Source of the DNA: Paenalicyclobacillus ferrooxydans
GTDB lineage: Bacteria; Bacillota; Bacilli; Alicyclobacillales; Alicyclobacillaceae
Assembly (NCBI RefSeq): GCF_001399675.1
Contig: NZ_LJCO01000008.1
Span: 186,001 to 250,000, forward strand
Reading direction: 5' to 3'
DNA: 64,000 bases
Shown here: piece by piece, positions 15,460 to 23,476 of the stretch
How the letters are laid out: every line of letters begins with the position of its first letter
How positions within the stretch are numbered: the first letter of the stretch is position 1
Made by a program: the position numbers and the translations under genes
The notes under the pieces: generated by a model
What the model was told of the DNA's origin: nothing
The model's input: only the letters and a program-made list of their open reading frames with translations
Databases searched by the model: none

Positions 15460-16084
15460 TCAAGCGATTCTCGAAGCAAAACAAGCAGTTGCGAAGCTCG
15501 CTGTGGACCTGTCAGGCCGCGGTTGGATGCCTGCCACGAGCGGGAACCTTAGCGTTCGTGTGGACGGTACCACCGACTTCTGCATTACGCCAAGCGGCGT
15601 GGACAAAGGGGCGCTGCAGGCGACAGACGTGTTGTTGCTGGACCTTGACGGCACCGTTTTGGAAGAGACCCGATATCGTCCTTCCGCAGAGACGATCGTT
15701 CATCAAAAGCTTTACGCGTCAGAGGAGTGCGGCTCAGTTCTGCACGTACACACCGTTTATAACAATATGGTTTCACAGCTCTATTTCAATCAAGGACATG
15801 TAGAGTTCGCGGACCACGAACTATTAAAAGCACTGGGCCACTGGGAGCCTGATGCAAAGATTACACTGCCGATTGTAGAAAACCATGCAGATTTACAGCT
15901 CCTTGGACAAGCGGTGGGTGAGGCGGCTGTGGCCGGCGTGCCGGGTGTTCTTGTTCGAAATCACGGAATCTACGCGTTTGGAAGGAAACCTTTTGATGCA
16001 AAACGACACTTAGAGGCGTTCGAGTTTCTGTTTGAATATCATGTTCGTATGTTGCAGCTCGCACAAGTTCCACTGCACAGATAA
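15449..16084 (+). CDS. mtnB: Methylthioribulose-1-phosphate dehydratase
   Basis: A 211-residue class II aldolase-fold zinc enzyme that dehydrates methylthioribulose-1-phosphate, the step before MtnW. Motifs are TSGNLSVRVDG, TPSGVDKG, the zinc ligands in VLHVHTVYNN, and the third His in VRNHGIYAFG. GTG 15449 is chosen since GGGAGGTG lies 10 bases upstream and it starts inside the 3' end of mtnX (11-base overlap). mtnA, mtnK and mtnN, which supply the substrate, are not in the window. Confidence 0.93.
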   Translation: MTSNQAILEAKQAVAKLAVDLSGRGWMPATSGNLSVRVDGTTDFCITPSGVDKGALQATDVLLLDLDGTVLEETRYRPSAETIVHQKLYASEECGSVLHVHTVYNNMVSQLYFNQGHVEFADHELLKALGHWEPDAKITLPIVENHADLQLLGQAVGEAAVAGVPGVLVRNHGIYAFGRKPFDAKRHLEAFEFLFEYHVRMLQLAQVPLHR

Positions 16085-16223
16085 AAAAGATAGTGTAAAC
16101 TAGCATTGATACGCTGGAGTACGGAGTGTTTTTGGCTTTGGGTGTTATGCCTAATCATGCGGCAGGGCCAGCGGGCTTGATGGGCGGCTTGGAGCCGAAC
16201 TTGGCGTTAAACAAGCGTCTTGG

Positions 16224-16913
16224 ATGGGGGAGTTTGCGATCCCTGCGTGGAACATGGAAATTAACTGGCGGGCATTGTTCCGAGCAGTCGGAGGCATTCG
16301 CACTCTGATTGTTTACGGATTTGTCTTGCTGTTAGCCCTTGGTGTCCTGTATCTGGATCGGTCAGGCGTGATTACAAATACAGTCCGCAATTGGGGAACG
16401 GCAGGAATCATCCTTGCCGTGTTGCTGATGTTTGTCGTTTGTTTGACACCGATCCCCTCTGAAGGTCTGCTCATCATCTACCTGAAAGTCTATGGTGTTT
16501 GGTGGGGTGTCTTTTATTCTTGGTTCGGTGCGGTGCTGAGCACCGTCATCATCTTTCCCGTTGCTCGCACATACGGTCAGGCGGCGTTGCGGCGCTTTGC
16601 CAGCCAGAGCACATTTGTAGAGATTGACGAGTGGGTGAAACGCAAAGGCAGTCTGGGACTTTTGGTTGCCCGTCTGTTGCCGTTGCCTGGTTTTGCTGTG
16701 AGTTATGTTGCCGGGATTTTACCATCGATTGGATTTTGGGCGTACGTCTGGACTGCAGGCGTCTCACTGATCCCGTATTATGTAGGTGCAGCACTTGTAT
16801 TCCTTGGAATTACCTCGAAATTCACGATCGCGATTGTCTTTGGCTTTGTGGCACTCGCTGCCTTCTGGGTCGTGGGTTTTTCTATACACCGGCGTTACCG
16901 CATGAGAAAGTGA
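16224..16913 (+). CDS. TVP38/TMEM64 (DedA-like VTT) membrane protein
   Basis: A 229-residue polytopic membrane protein with several hydrophobic segments. A VTT-type core (YGVWWGVFYSWFGAVLSTVI, then LPLPGFAVSYVAGILPSIGF) has the glycine- and proline-rich re-entrant loops of the SNARE-associated/DedA group, now linked to lipid scrambling or undecaprenyl-phosphate flipping. No convincing ribosome-binding site precedes ATG 16224 or the in-frame ATG 16254, so the start is uncertain. It precedes a YkoP-like and a YkoN-like gene, a lipid/glycolipid context. Confidence 0.8.
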   Translation: MGEFAIPAWNMEINWRALFRAVGGIRTLIVYGFVLLLALGVLYLDRSGVITNTVRNWGTAGIILAVLLMFVVCLTPIPSEGLLIIYLKVYGVWWGVFYSWFGAVLSTVIIFPVARTYGQAALRRFASQSTFVEIDEWVKRKGSLGLLVARLLPLPGFAVSYVAGILPSIGFWAYVWTAGVSLIPYYVGAALVFLGITSKFTIAIVFGFVALAAFWVVGFSIHRRYRMRK

Positions 16914-16940
16914 CATCGTTGGCATTGAAGGGATGGGAGC

Positions 16941-17525
16941 ATGGCCGGGGAGACATATCGTAAGCTGTGGATGGCCTGGGAACGTGTGTTTAATGTTGCG
17001 GCACACGTACAAAATCTAAGTGACGATGGCGAGGAGTACCTGTTTCACGTCGCGAAGCGGCGGTATATGGGCCATCCGTTCACAGTTGACGGTGTTGAGG
17101 TGCACGCATTCGATCCGGTGATTGAATTACATATGAACAATGAACTGCTGGCCCAGATCTTGAGTCAAGAAACAAGTATGGTTCGGGTGGCTGTTAAACT
17201 CATCGCGGAAGCCAAACGATCGTTTCCTGCGCTTGTAAAACATGTCAGCAGTGAGGAGTATGAACGGGAACAGGTTCTCTACGGAACGACTTTTATCCAC
17301 CGCAGCGTCGAGCGCTTTGGCTTTTCCACGTTCCCCTTTTACTGGCGATGGAGTGAGATTATCTTTACTCGTTATCTGCAATTGGTGTTTCGGGCAGTGA
17401 ATCCCCGGGCTGCCGACCTCTTAAAGAACCATGCCGACACCTTCGTACCCCGAGTCGTTGCGATTTCCAAACAAAAACTCGTTCAATTGCATGCACCGGA
17501 TGGAACCGGCGCAGCAAAGTCCTGA
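16941..17525 (+). CDS. YkoP-like protein of unknown function
   Basis: A 194-residue, probably cytoplasmic protein. It is strongly reminiscent of Bacillus YkoP: an N-terminal helix (RKLWMAWERVFNVAAH), RRYMGHPFTVDGVEV, and a central ELHMNNELLAQIL. No catalytic motif is recognised. It ends 2 bases before the glycosyltransferase gene, the same neighbour pair as ykoP and ykoN in Bacillus, so the two probably act together. The ATG is preceded by GGGATGGGAGC. Confidence 0.7.
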   Translation: MAGETYRKLWMAWERVFNVAAHVQNLSDDGEEYLFHVAKRRYMGHPFTVDGVEVHAFDPVIELHMNNELLAQILSQETSMVRVAVKLIAEAKRSFPALVKHVSSEEYEREQVLYGTTFIHRSVERFGFSTFPFYWRWSEIIFTRYLQLVFRAVNPRAADLLKNHADTFVPRVVAISKQKLVQLHAPDGTGAAKS

Positions 17526-17527
17526 CC

Positions 17528-18715
17528 ATGACTATCCGCGTGCTGTTGTTTGTGGCTCATTTCGGGGATGGCCACCGGCAGGTGGCAAGTGCCCTTCGTG
17601 CCGCATTTGAGCGGGAGGGTGTCGAGGTCAAGGAAATTGATTGCATGCGCAGTGCACATCCGAAGTTTGCCAAGTTGAACGAAGCGTCGTTCGAACTGAC
17701 AACGCGTTATTTGCCGCACATGTACGGGTTCAGTTACATCTGGACTCGGCGCCTGCCAAACAACTCATTTTTGTGGCGCATGCTGTCTATTGGTGCTCGA
17801 CAGACTGCTGAGGCTGCCATCGCTGAATTTTCCCCTGATGCTGTCCTGCAGTTGTTTCCTGAACACACTCTCGTCAATCTGAAGACCTCGGACTCTTGTG
17901 ATTCGGACTCTTCTGATTCGGCCCCTTGGTCTGATGATGATTCGGACGTGCTGTCTGAGGGACAGCTATTGCCGACCGACGTTAACCATCGGGCGAAGCG
18001 TCCTGTATCCGGAGTCGTTTTGACTGACTTCAGCACACACTCCCGCTGGTTCTGTCCGAATACGGATGTTTATTATCTTCCCCACGACAGCTTTTTGTCC
18101 GACGCTAAGAAATTAGCCAAGAGCTCCAAGGACGACGCCGATTTTGTCGTCAGCGGGATCCCTCTTCGGGAGCAGTTCATGAAACAGGGACCTCGCGCGA
18201 ATGGTCATATCCTGGTGGCGACAGGCGGCAGGGGTGTCTTCAGCGGGCTGACACAAGTGCTCACAACCCTCTACGAACGACGCAACGGTCGGGATGTAAT
18301 TGTCATGTGCGGTCGAAATGAAGCGATGCGAAGTCTCGTCGAGGAACTATCTGCAGATAAACCAGATCTTGTCGCGCTGCCGTTCGTGGAAGAAGTCGCG
18401 CCGCTTTTACAGTCCGCCGCATTCGCAGTCATCAAGCCAGGCGGAGTGACTGTCGCAGAATGCCTCGCAAGCGGCTGTCCAATGTTGTTTTACCGGCCGC
18501 CGCTGGGCCAGGAATTGGACAACGCAAGGTGGGTTACTCGTTTTGGTGCCGGCAAGATTGCCAACAACATGCATGAATTTGAAGCGGCAGCAACGTTTTT
18601 GTCTCAGTCGGAAAACAGCCAAAGGGCTGCACGTGCTGCACAGGATTTGGGGCGGGCGGATGCAGCAAAGAACGTGGTTCAGGATATTATGACAAGGCTA
18701 TCTAAGCGCCGATGA
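17528..18715 (+). CDS. Glycosyltransferase, MGDG-synthase/YkoN-like (GT28 type)
   Basis: A 395-residue GT-B enzyme. The N-terminal MGDG-synthase domain begins FVAHFGDGHRQVASALR and includes LPHMYGFSYIWTRRLP; the C-terminal nucleotide-sugar site includes ATGGRGVFSGLTQVL, PFVEEVAPLLQSAA and KPGGVTVAECLASGCP. Relatives transfer sugars to diacylglycerol or lipid precursors at the membrane. Between the domains is a short acidic serine-rich insert (DSCDSDSSDSAPWSDDDSD) built from 15-bp repeats. The start lies 2 bases after the YkoP-like stop. Confidence 0.85.
   Translation: MTIRVLLFVAHFGDGHRQVASALRAAFEREGVEVKEIDCMRSAHPKFAKLNEASFELTTRYLPHMYGFSYIWTRRLPNNSFLWRMLSIGARQTAEAAIAEFSPDAVLQLFPEHTLVNLKTSDSCDSDSSDSAPWSDDDSDVLSEGQLLPTDVNHRAKRPVSGVVLTDFSTHSRWFCPNTDVYYLPHDSFLSDAKKLAKSSKDDADFVVSGIPLREQFMKQGPRANGHILVATGGRGVFSGLTQVLTTLYERRNGRDVIVMCGRNEAMRSLVEELSADKPDLVALPFVEEVAPLLQSAAFAVIKPGGVTVAECLASGCPMLFYRPPLGQELDNARWVTRFGAGKIANNMHEFEAAATFLSQSENSQRAARAAQDLGRADAAKNVVQDIMTRLSKRR
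17888..17950 (+). repeat. 15-bp in-frame repeat in the glycosyltransferase
   Basis: Two clear 15-bp units (TCGGACTCTTSTGAT at 17888 and 17903) and a decayed third region encode a Ser/Asp-rich loop. Confidence 0.8.
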
Positions 18716-18739
18716 GCGCTGTTGAAAGGTGGGCAGCCT

Positions 18740-19780
18740 GTGAATGAGGCGCTGAAAGTGTTTTTGTCTGTCGTCGAATACGGTAACTTTACCAGGGCTG
18801 CCGAGTCGTTGCACATGACACAGCCTGCCGTCAGTCAACATATTCGCGCTCTCGAACAGGACTTAGATGCTTGCCTGATTGAGCGGACCAACCGAATGGT
18901 GAGGCTGACAAGAGCAGGTGAAATTGTACACGATCATGCTTTACGTATGGTGGGCATTGAGGACTCGATGCGACGGCTGGTCGATGACCTGTCAAATACG
19001 ATCGGGGGGCCGCTTCGGATCGGCGCAAGCTATAGCATTGGTGAGTACATGCTGCCAGGAATCCTTGCCGAATTTTGCCGCGTCTATCCCAATGTCGTGC
19101 CTGACATTGAGATCGGTAACACGCAGCATATCGGATCGCTCGTCAGCAGTCGCCAGCTTGACCTTGGGTTCGTAGAAGGGCATTACGCTGGACCTGATGT
19201 GCAGACAGAGACGCTTGGCGAAGACACCTTGATCTTAGTGGGAAGTCAGAATCATCGTCTGATCGAGACAGAAGCCGCCACCGCATCGGACATCGCAGAG
19301 GAATGCTGGCTGGTACGTGAAGAAGGTTCGGGTACACGAAGTGTCACCGACAACGTGCTTCAGCAGTATCAAATTTCACCACGGCGCACAATGACGTTTA
19401 GCAGCACGCAAGCGATTAAAGAAGCGGTCCGGGCCGGCCTGGGTATCAGCGTGCTGTCCATTTGGACCGTGCAGACCGAACTCAGCTTAGGGATGTTGCA
19501 ACCGATTCATTTTTCTGGAATGCCAATCCGCCGAAGCTTGTACGTTGTCACTCAGAGCTCGGGATTTCAACCAAAGGTCGTGAGTGCATTTGCTGAGTTT
19601 GCACAGCACTACTTTGATGACATTCCGAAACCGGAGGCGCATATGCTCGCCGGTGAAATCAACACTGACAAGGTCGGCACGGACAAGGTCGACACGGACA
19701 AGGTCGACACGGACAACGAAGTCATCAGCGCCGCGGTTAACACAGACAAAGTCAACACTGATAAAGTCAATCCAGAATGA
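18740..19780 (+). CDS. LysR-family transcriptional regulator with a repeat tail
   Basis: A 346-residue LysR protein. The helix-turn-helix is at the N-terminus (GNFTRAAESLHMTQPAVSQH), followed by the linker helix and an effector domain with LRIGASYSIGEYMLPGILAEF. GTG 18740 is used because AAAGGTGG lies 8 bases upstream. LysR proteins are usually near 300 residues; the extra C-terminal 40 are repeats of (D/N)TDKV. It follows the glycosyltransferase directly and precedes an EmrB-type exporter on the same strand; regulation of either is possible but unproven. Confidence 0.9.
   Translation: MNEALKVFLSVVEYGNFTRAAESLHMTQPAVSQHIRALEQDLDACLIERTNRMVRLTRAGEIVHDHALRMVGIEDSMRRLVDDLSNTIGGPLRIGASYSIGEYMLPGILAEFCRVYPNVVPDIEIGNTQHIGSLVSSRQLDLGFVEGHYAGPDVQTETLGEDTLILVGSQNHRLIETEAATASDIAEECWLVREEGSGTRSVTDNVLQQYQISPRRTMTFSSTQAIKEAVRAGLGISVLSIWTVQTELSLGMLQPIHFSGMPIRRSLYVVTQSSGFQPKVVSAFAEFAQHYFDDIPKPEAHMLAGEINTDKVGTDKVDTDKVDTDNEVISAAVNTDKVNTDKVNPE
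19661..19768 (+). repeat. 15-bp in-frame repeat in the LysR C-terminal tail
   Basis: Units of RACACKGAYAARGTC type at 19661, 19676, 19691 and 19706, then again at 19739 and 19754 after an 18-bp interruption. They encode NTDKV/DTDKV beyond the conserved effector domain. Confidence 0.93.
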
Positions 19781-19911
19781 CTTTACAACGAACGTTTGTT
19801 TTTCCATCAAAAAATTTCGAGTCTAAAGTGTGATCCCATATGTTCTGTCGAGAATACGCGGTATACTAGACCTGTTGAGCTTCGAGCAAGTCCGTCCGGA
19901 GGTGAAAGATT

Positions 19912-21567
19912 GTGACAGATGAGAACGGCAAACAACTCGGAGACGCACACATGTATGAGATGTACCGTATGAAAGCTCCCTATGTGCAGGTTGCCATTAT
20001 CGTGCTTGGGGTTTTCATGGCGGTCCTCGACATGGGCGTCGTCAACGTTGCAATTCCGACGATGGAATCGGACCTGCACGCCACCACGAACCAGATTCAA
20101 TGGGTATTAACTGCCTACATGCTTGTCATCGGCGTACTTGTCCCGATTTCTGGCTGGATGGCAGACCGCTTTGGTGCCAAAAAACTGTTCTTGTTTTCCT
20201 TGTTCATGTTCACGCTTGGTTCTGCCCTGTGCGGTATGGCCTGGAATGTGGGAAGCATCATTGGATTCCGGGTCGTTCAGGCACTTGGCGGCGGGTTTAT
20301 GATGCCCGTGGCGATGGCAATGATTTACCGAATATTCCCACCGGATCGGCGCGGGTTAGTCATGGGTGTCTTTGGTGTGGCCATCATGGCAGCACCTGCT
20401 TTCGGTCCAGCACTCAGTGGTTATCTTGTCGAGTACTCAAGCTGGCGGCTGATTTTTTACATCAACGTTCCAATTGGTATCATCGCGCTGTTGCTCGGGG
20501 CCACGATGATGCACGAATTCTCGCATGAGGTCAAAAACAAGCTCGACATCTGGGGCTTTATGCTCTCGACCGTCGGCTTCTTTAGTCTGTTGTACGGATT
20601 TAACAATGTTCCGGATCACGGTTGGCACTCTCTGCTGGTCACGGGCTTTGTGGCCCTCGGTGTGATTTGTCTGATTTTGCTTGTGATTGTGGAGCTTACC
20701 ACGAAGTCGCCAATCATTGAACTTCGAGTACTCAAAAACTACATGTTTTCCATGAGTCTCGTCATTAGTTCAATCATCAACACAGCGCTTTTTGTCGGTA
20801 TCTTCCTGCTTCCACTGTATCTGCAGAATATCCTCGGACTCAGCGCCGTACGCACAGGCTTGTTCATGACCCCTGCCGCACTCGCTTCTGCGGTGGTAAT
20901 GCCCATCAGCGGTCGCTTGTTCGACCGTATTGGAGCACGCCCGCTCGCACTAATCGGGCTCTTGTTCGTCACGGTCGCTTCCTTCGGATTTACCTCAATG
21001 ACGACGGACAGTGGTACGGGTCACATCCAGTGGTTGTACATTATTCGCAGCATCGGCATGGGTATGACCATGATGCCCATCATGACAGCCGGTATGAATA
21101 CGGTAAAACGGGAATGGGTCAGCCAAGGTACTGCAATGACGAACACGGTGCGGCAGGTAGCCTCATCGCTTGGAACTGCAATTTTGACCTCGTACTTCAC
21201 GACGAGGATGCACTTCCATCAAACGGTAGCATCTTGGTCCGTAACGCCGTTTTCCCCGTCGGGGGCAGCAGTCAATCACCTGCAGGGTGCCCTGCAGGGG
21301 AAGGGCATGGCACCTGGGGTGGCGCATCAGTTAGCCTTGTCGATGATGTCAGGCTTAACTTCGGAACAAGGGTTTGTTGCCGGGCTGAACGATACATTCT
21401 GGGCATCAACCATTCTTGCCGGAATTGCGTGGATCCTCGTCTGGTTCTACGGCAGCAAAACGGAGCGGGAAATGCGTCTCAGTAATCGGCGCCAAAAAGA
21501 AAAGCCCGCCCGCAAAGCGGCAAAAGAGGTTTCCGTTAAGGCGAACAGAGATGTTGCCATAAACTAA
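19912..21567 (+). CDS. EmrB/QacA-family drug exporter (MFS, DHA2)
   Basis: A 551-residue, about 14-helix proton-driven efflux protein. GWMADRFGAKKLFLFSL is MFS motif A; GPALSGYLVEYSSWRLIFYI is the DHA motif C region; the final tail is basic (RQKEKPARKAAKE). GTG 19912 follows GGAGGTGAAAGATT. A TATACT -10-like box lies at 19862 without a clear -35. The LysR gene 130 bases upstream is the natural candidate regulator. Substrates are unknown. Confidence 0.92.
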   Translation: MTDENGKQLGDAHMYEMYRMKAPYVQVAIIVLGVFMAVLDMGVVNVAIPTMESDLHATTNQIQWVLTAYMLVIGVLVPISGWMADRFGAKKLFLFSLFMFTLGSALCGMAWNVGSIIGFRVVQALGGGFMMPVAMAMIYRIFPPDRRGLVMGVFGVAIMAAPAFGPALSGYLVEYSSWRLIFYINVPIGIIALLLGATMMHEFSHEVKNKLDIWGFMLSTVGFFSLLYGFNNVPDHGWHSLLVTGFVALGVICLILLVIVELTTKSPIIELRVLKNYMFSMSLVISSIINTALFVGIFLLPLYLQNILGLSAVRTGLFMTPAALASAVVMPISGRLFDRIGARPLALIGLLFVTVASFGFTSMTTDSGTGHIQWLYIIRSIGMGMTMMPIMTAGMNTVKREWVSQGTAMTNTVRQVASSLGTAILTSYFTTRMHFHQTVASWSVTPFSPSGAAVNHLQGALQGKGMAPGVAHQLALSMMSGLTSEQGFVAGLNDTFWASTILAGIAWILVWFYGSKTEREMRLSNRRQKEKPARKAAKEVSVKANRDVAIN

Positions 21568-21594
21568 GCTGCCAAGGTTTAGTGAATCAAGTAG

Positions 21595-21619
21595 GATAGA
21601 GGACGAAATGTCCTCTATC
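21595..21619 (+). terminator. Terminator after the EmrB-type gene
   Basis: GATAGAGGAC and GTCCTCTATC form a perfect 10-bp stem with a 5-base loop, followed by an AT-rich stretch. Confidence 0.75.
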
Positions 21620-21656
21620 ATCATATTTCAAACGCTTTGAGAACACGCTAGCCCGC

Positions 21657-21769
21657 TGTAGCGCAACTCAGTTCCTTAAAGCGGCGGAGAGCGCCGCCGC
21701 CCCTGTGGTGTAGCGGAACTGAGTTCCGTTAAGCGTGGGAGAGCGCCGCGGCGCCGCCGCTCCTGTGGT
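21657..21769. repeat. Two copies of a palindrome-containing repeat (GGAACTGAGTTCC type)
   Basis: Copy 1 (21657-21708) and copy 2 (21709-21769) both begin TGTAGCG(C/G)AACT(C/G)AGTTCC, pass through a GC-rich hairpin (GGCGGAGAGCGCCGCC type) and end CCTGTGG. The core palindrome of copy 2, CGGAACTGAGTTCCG, recurs in every unit of the 51-bp array at 48.6 kb. The repeat fills the gap between the exporter and trxB terminators. Confidence 0.85.
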
Positions 21770-21800
21770 CCGAATGCCGTAAGACAAAAAGAATACAACA

Positions 21801-21842
21801 AACGGGCAGAGCCCGCCGGATACACTCGGCGCTCTGCCCGTT
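21801..21842. terminator. Terminator of trxB (works both ways)
   Basis: AACGGGCAGAG / CTCTGCCCGTT, an 11-bp stem with a 20-base inner region, has T-rich flanks on both strands and lies 60 bases after the trxB stop. Confidence 0.8.
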
Positions 21843-21900
21843 GTGATTTTTCATTCTAAAACGACGCCACGATCGAAACGACGCGACGATTAGGAATAAC

Positions 21901-22866
21901 TTAGCGGACGGCCGTGCTCGAAACGGACCAGTCCTGGAAAGCCGAACCTTCGAGGTATTTTTCAACATCCAATGCAGCTTTGCACCCGCTGCCGGCAGCT
22001 GTCACCGCTTGACGATAATGGGAATCCATCACGTCACCGCAAGCAAACACACCTTCAACACTGGTCGCCGTCGTGATGCCCTTGGTGACGATATAGCCGA
22101 CCGGATCAACCTCGATTTGATTGTTCAAGAACGCGGTGTTCGGCTGATGACCAATCGCAACAAACACGCCATCCGTTGGAAGCACGCGGGTTTCGCCTGT
22201 CTCATTGTCACGAACTTCAAGGCCGTTGACCTTGTTTCCATCCGATTTCACTGAGAGCGGTGTCACGTTCAGAGCCCACTTGATTTTGGGGTTATTGCGA
22301 GCCCTGTCCTGCATCACCTTGGAGGCGCGAAGTTCATTCCGTCGGTGGACAATCGTCACCTCGGAAGCAAACTTCGTCAAAAATGTCGCTTCCTCCATCG
22401 CGGAATCCCCGCCGCCGACCACGATGATGGGTTTGTTGCGGAAGAAGAATCCGTCACAGGTTGCGCACGTGGAGACGCCGCGTCCAATCAAGTCGGACTC
22501 GCCTTCAATACCCAGCATCTTCGCAGATGCACCCGTTGAGATGATGAGGGTCTCGGACACGTACTCATCGTTCTCGTCAACCGTCACATGAAACGGACGC
22601 TGACTCAGGTCCACGCCGGAAACCCATCCTTGAACAAACTTGGCGCCGAACCGCTCGGCTTGTTTGCGCATATTGTCCATCAGTTCCGGACCCATAATTC
22701 CGTCCGTGAAACCGGGGAAGTTCTCGACTTCTGTCGTTAATGTTAATTGACCACCAGGCTCATTTCCTTCGATGACAACCGGGTTCAAGTTGGCTCTTGC
22801 AGCGTAGATTGCTGCCGTAAGTCCAGCAGGACCAGTGCCAAGAATCATGACCTTGTGCTGTTCCAT
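21901..22866 (-). CDS. trxB: Thioredoxin reductase
   Basis: A 321-residue FAD/NADPH disulfide reductase that keeps thioredoxin reduced. The FAD motif is ILGTGPAGLTAAIYAARA, the redox pair Cys134-Cys137 is in STCATCDGFFF, the NADPH motif is VVGGGDSAMEEATF, and the C-terminal FAD block is GVFACGDVMD. ATG 22866 is preceded by AAGGGTGAT with 8-base spacing. It is monocistronic here. Confidence 0.96.
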   Translation of the reverse strand: MEQHKVMILGTGPAGLTAAIYAARANLNPVVIEGNEPGGQLTLTTEVENFPGFTDGIMGPELMDNMRKQAERFGAKFVQGWVSGVDLSQRPFHVTVDENDEYVSETLIISTGASAKMLGIEGESDLIGRGVSTCATCDGFFFRNKPIIVVGGGDSAMEEATFLTKFASEVTIVHRRNELRASKVMQDRARNNPKIKWALNVTPLSVKSDGNKVNGLEVRDNETGETRVLPTDGVFVAIGHQPNTAFLNNQIEVDPVGYIVTKGITTATSVEGVFACGDVMDSHYRQAVTAAGSGCKAALDVEKYLEGSAFQDWSVSSTAVR

Positions 22867-22952
22867 GCATATATCACCCTTTCGATTTCAACATTCATGG
22901 TTTGTGGGAGACCATCCCTTTCATTATACACCGGGTGGTATGCTTGTCGAAA

Positions 22953-23063
22953 CGACCTCATCTGAAAACTGCCGTATCTAGAAATTGTCTTATCTGAAAC
23001 TGCCGTATCTGAAAACGACCTCATTTGTAAACCGGCTCATCTGGAAACTGGCTTATTTGGAAA
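22953..23063. repeat. 16-bp tandem repeat (7 units) upstream of trxB
   Basis: Seven diverged units (one of 15 bp) of the type CTGCCGTATCTGAAAA or CGACCTCATCTGAAAA. They lie between trxB and the promoter of the B12-riboswitch operon. Confidence 0.85.
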
Positions 23064-23094
23064 CACACTCACCCCATCTCAAGAAATCAATGCA

Positions 23095-23124
23095 TTGCGA
23101 ACAACGGTTAGGCAGACTATACTG
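23095..23124 (+). promoter_or_regulatory. Promoter of the cobalamin-riboswitch operon
   Basis: TTGCGA (23095-23100), 18 bases, TATACT (23119-23124); the predicted start of the transcript is about 25 bases before the aptamer. Confidence 0.65.
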
Positions 23125-23156
23125 AACCTATCGAAGTCCCAACAACCGCATACTAG

Positions 23157-23320
23157 GAATAACGGTCTCACCTTAAGTGAGTGAAATGGGAATCCGGTGA
23201 AAATCCGGGACAGCCCCCGCTACTGTGAGTGAATACGAAATCTCAGGTGCCACTGCAGCTGATGCTGCGGGAAGGCGAGAGAGTAGGTAAGTCACGAGTC
23301 AGGAGACCAGCCGATTATCC
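23157..23320 (+). ncRNA. Cobalamin riboswitch
   Basis: The conserved core is present: GGAATCCGGTGAAAATCCGG followed by GACAGCCCCCGCTACTGTGA, and the 3' box GAGTCAGGAGACCAGCC, in the order and spacing of the AdoCbl-class aptamer. A closing helix can form between GGAATAACGG and CCGATTATCC, with mismatches. It is followed by a hairpin and T-run, then the six-gene ECF operon. High cobalamin should reduce expression; this follows from the class, not from data here. Confidence 0.95.
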
Positions 23321-23386
23321 TTTTGTGATCCGCTTCGGAGGGAAGCTGTGGCGCAAGTGAATGAGTCTGATGTTCATTGTGTTCTA

Positions 23387-23414
23387 TGCTCCCCAAATGC
23401 GGGGGGCATTTTTT
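23387..23414 (+). terminator. Riboswitch expression-platform terminator
   Basis: TGCTCCCC pairs with GGGGGGCA (one G-T pair) around AAATGC and is followed by TTTTTT, 67 bases after the aptamer and 60 bases before the first gene. Confidence 0.85.
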
Positions 23415-23476
23415 ATTGTTTCAGCGGGACGTCAAGCCCGCTTCAGTCCTGCTATTCATTTCTAAGAGGGGGAACC

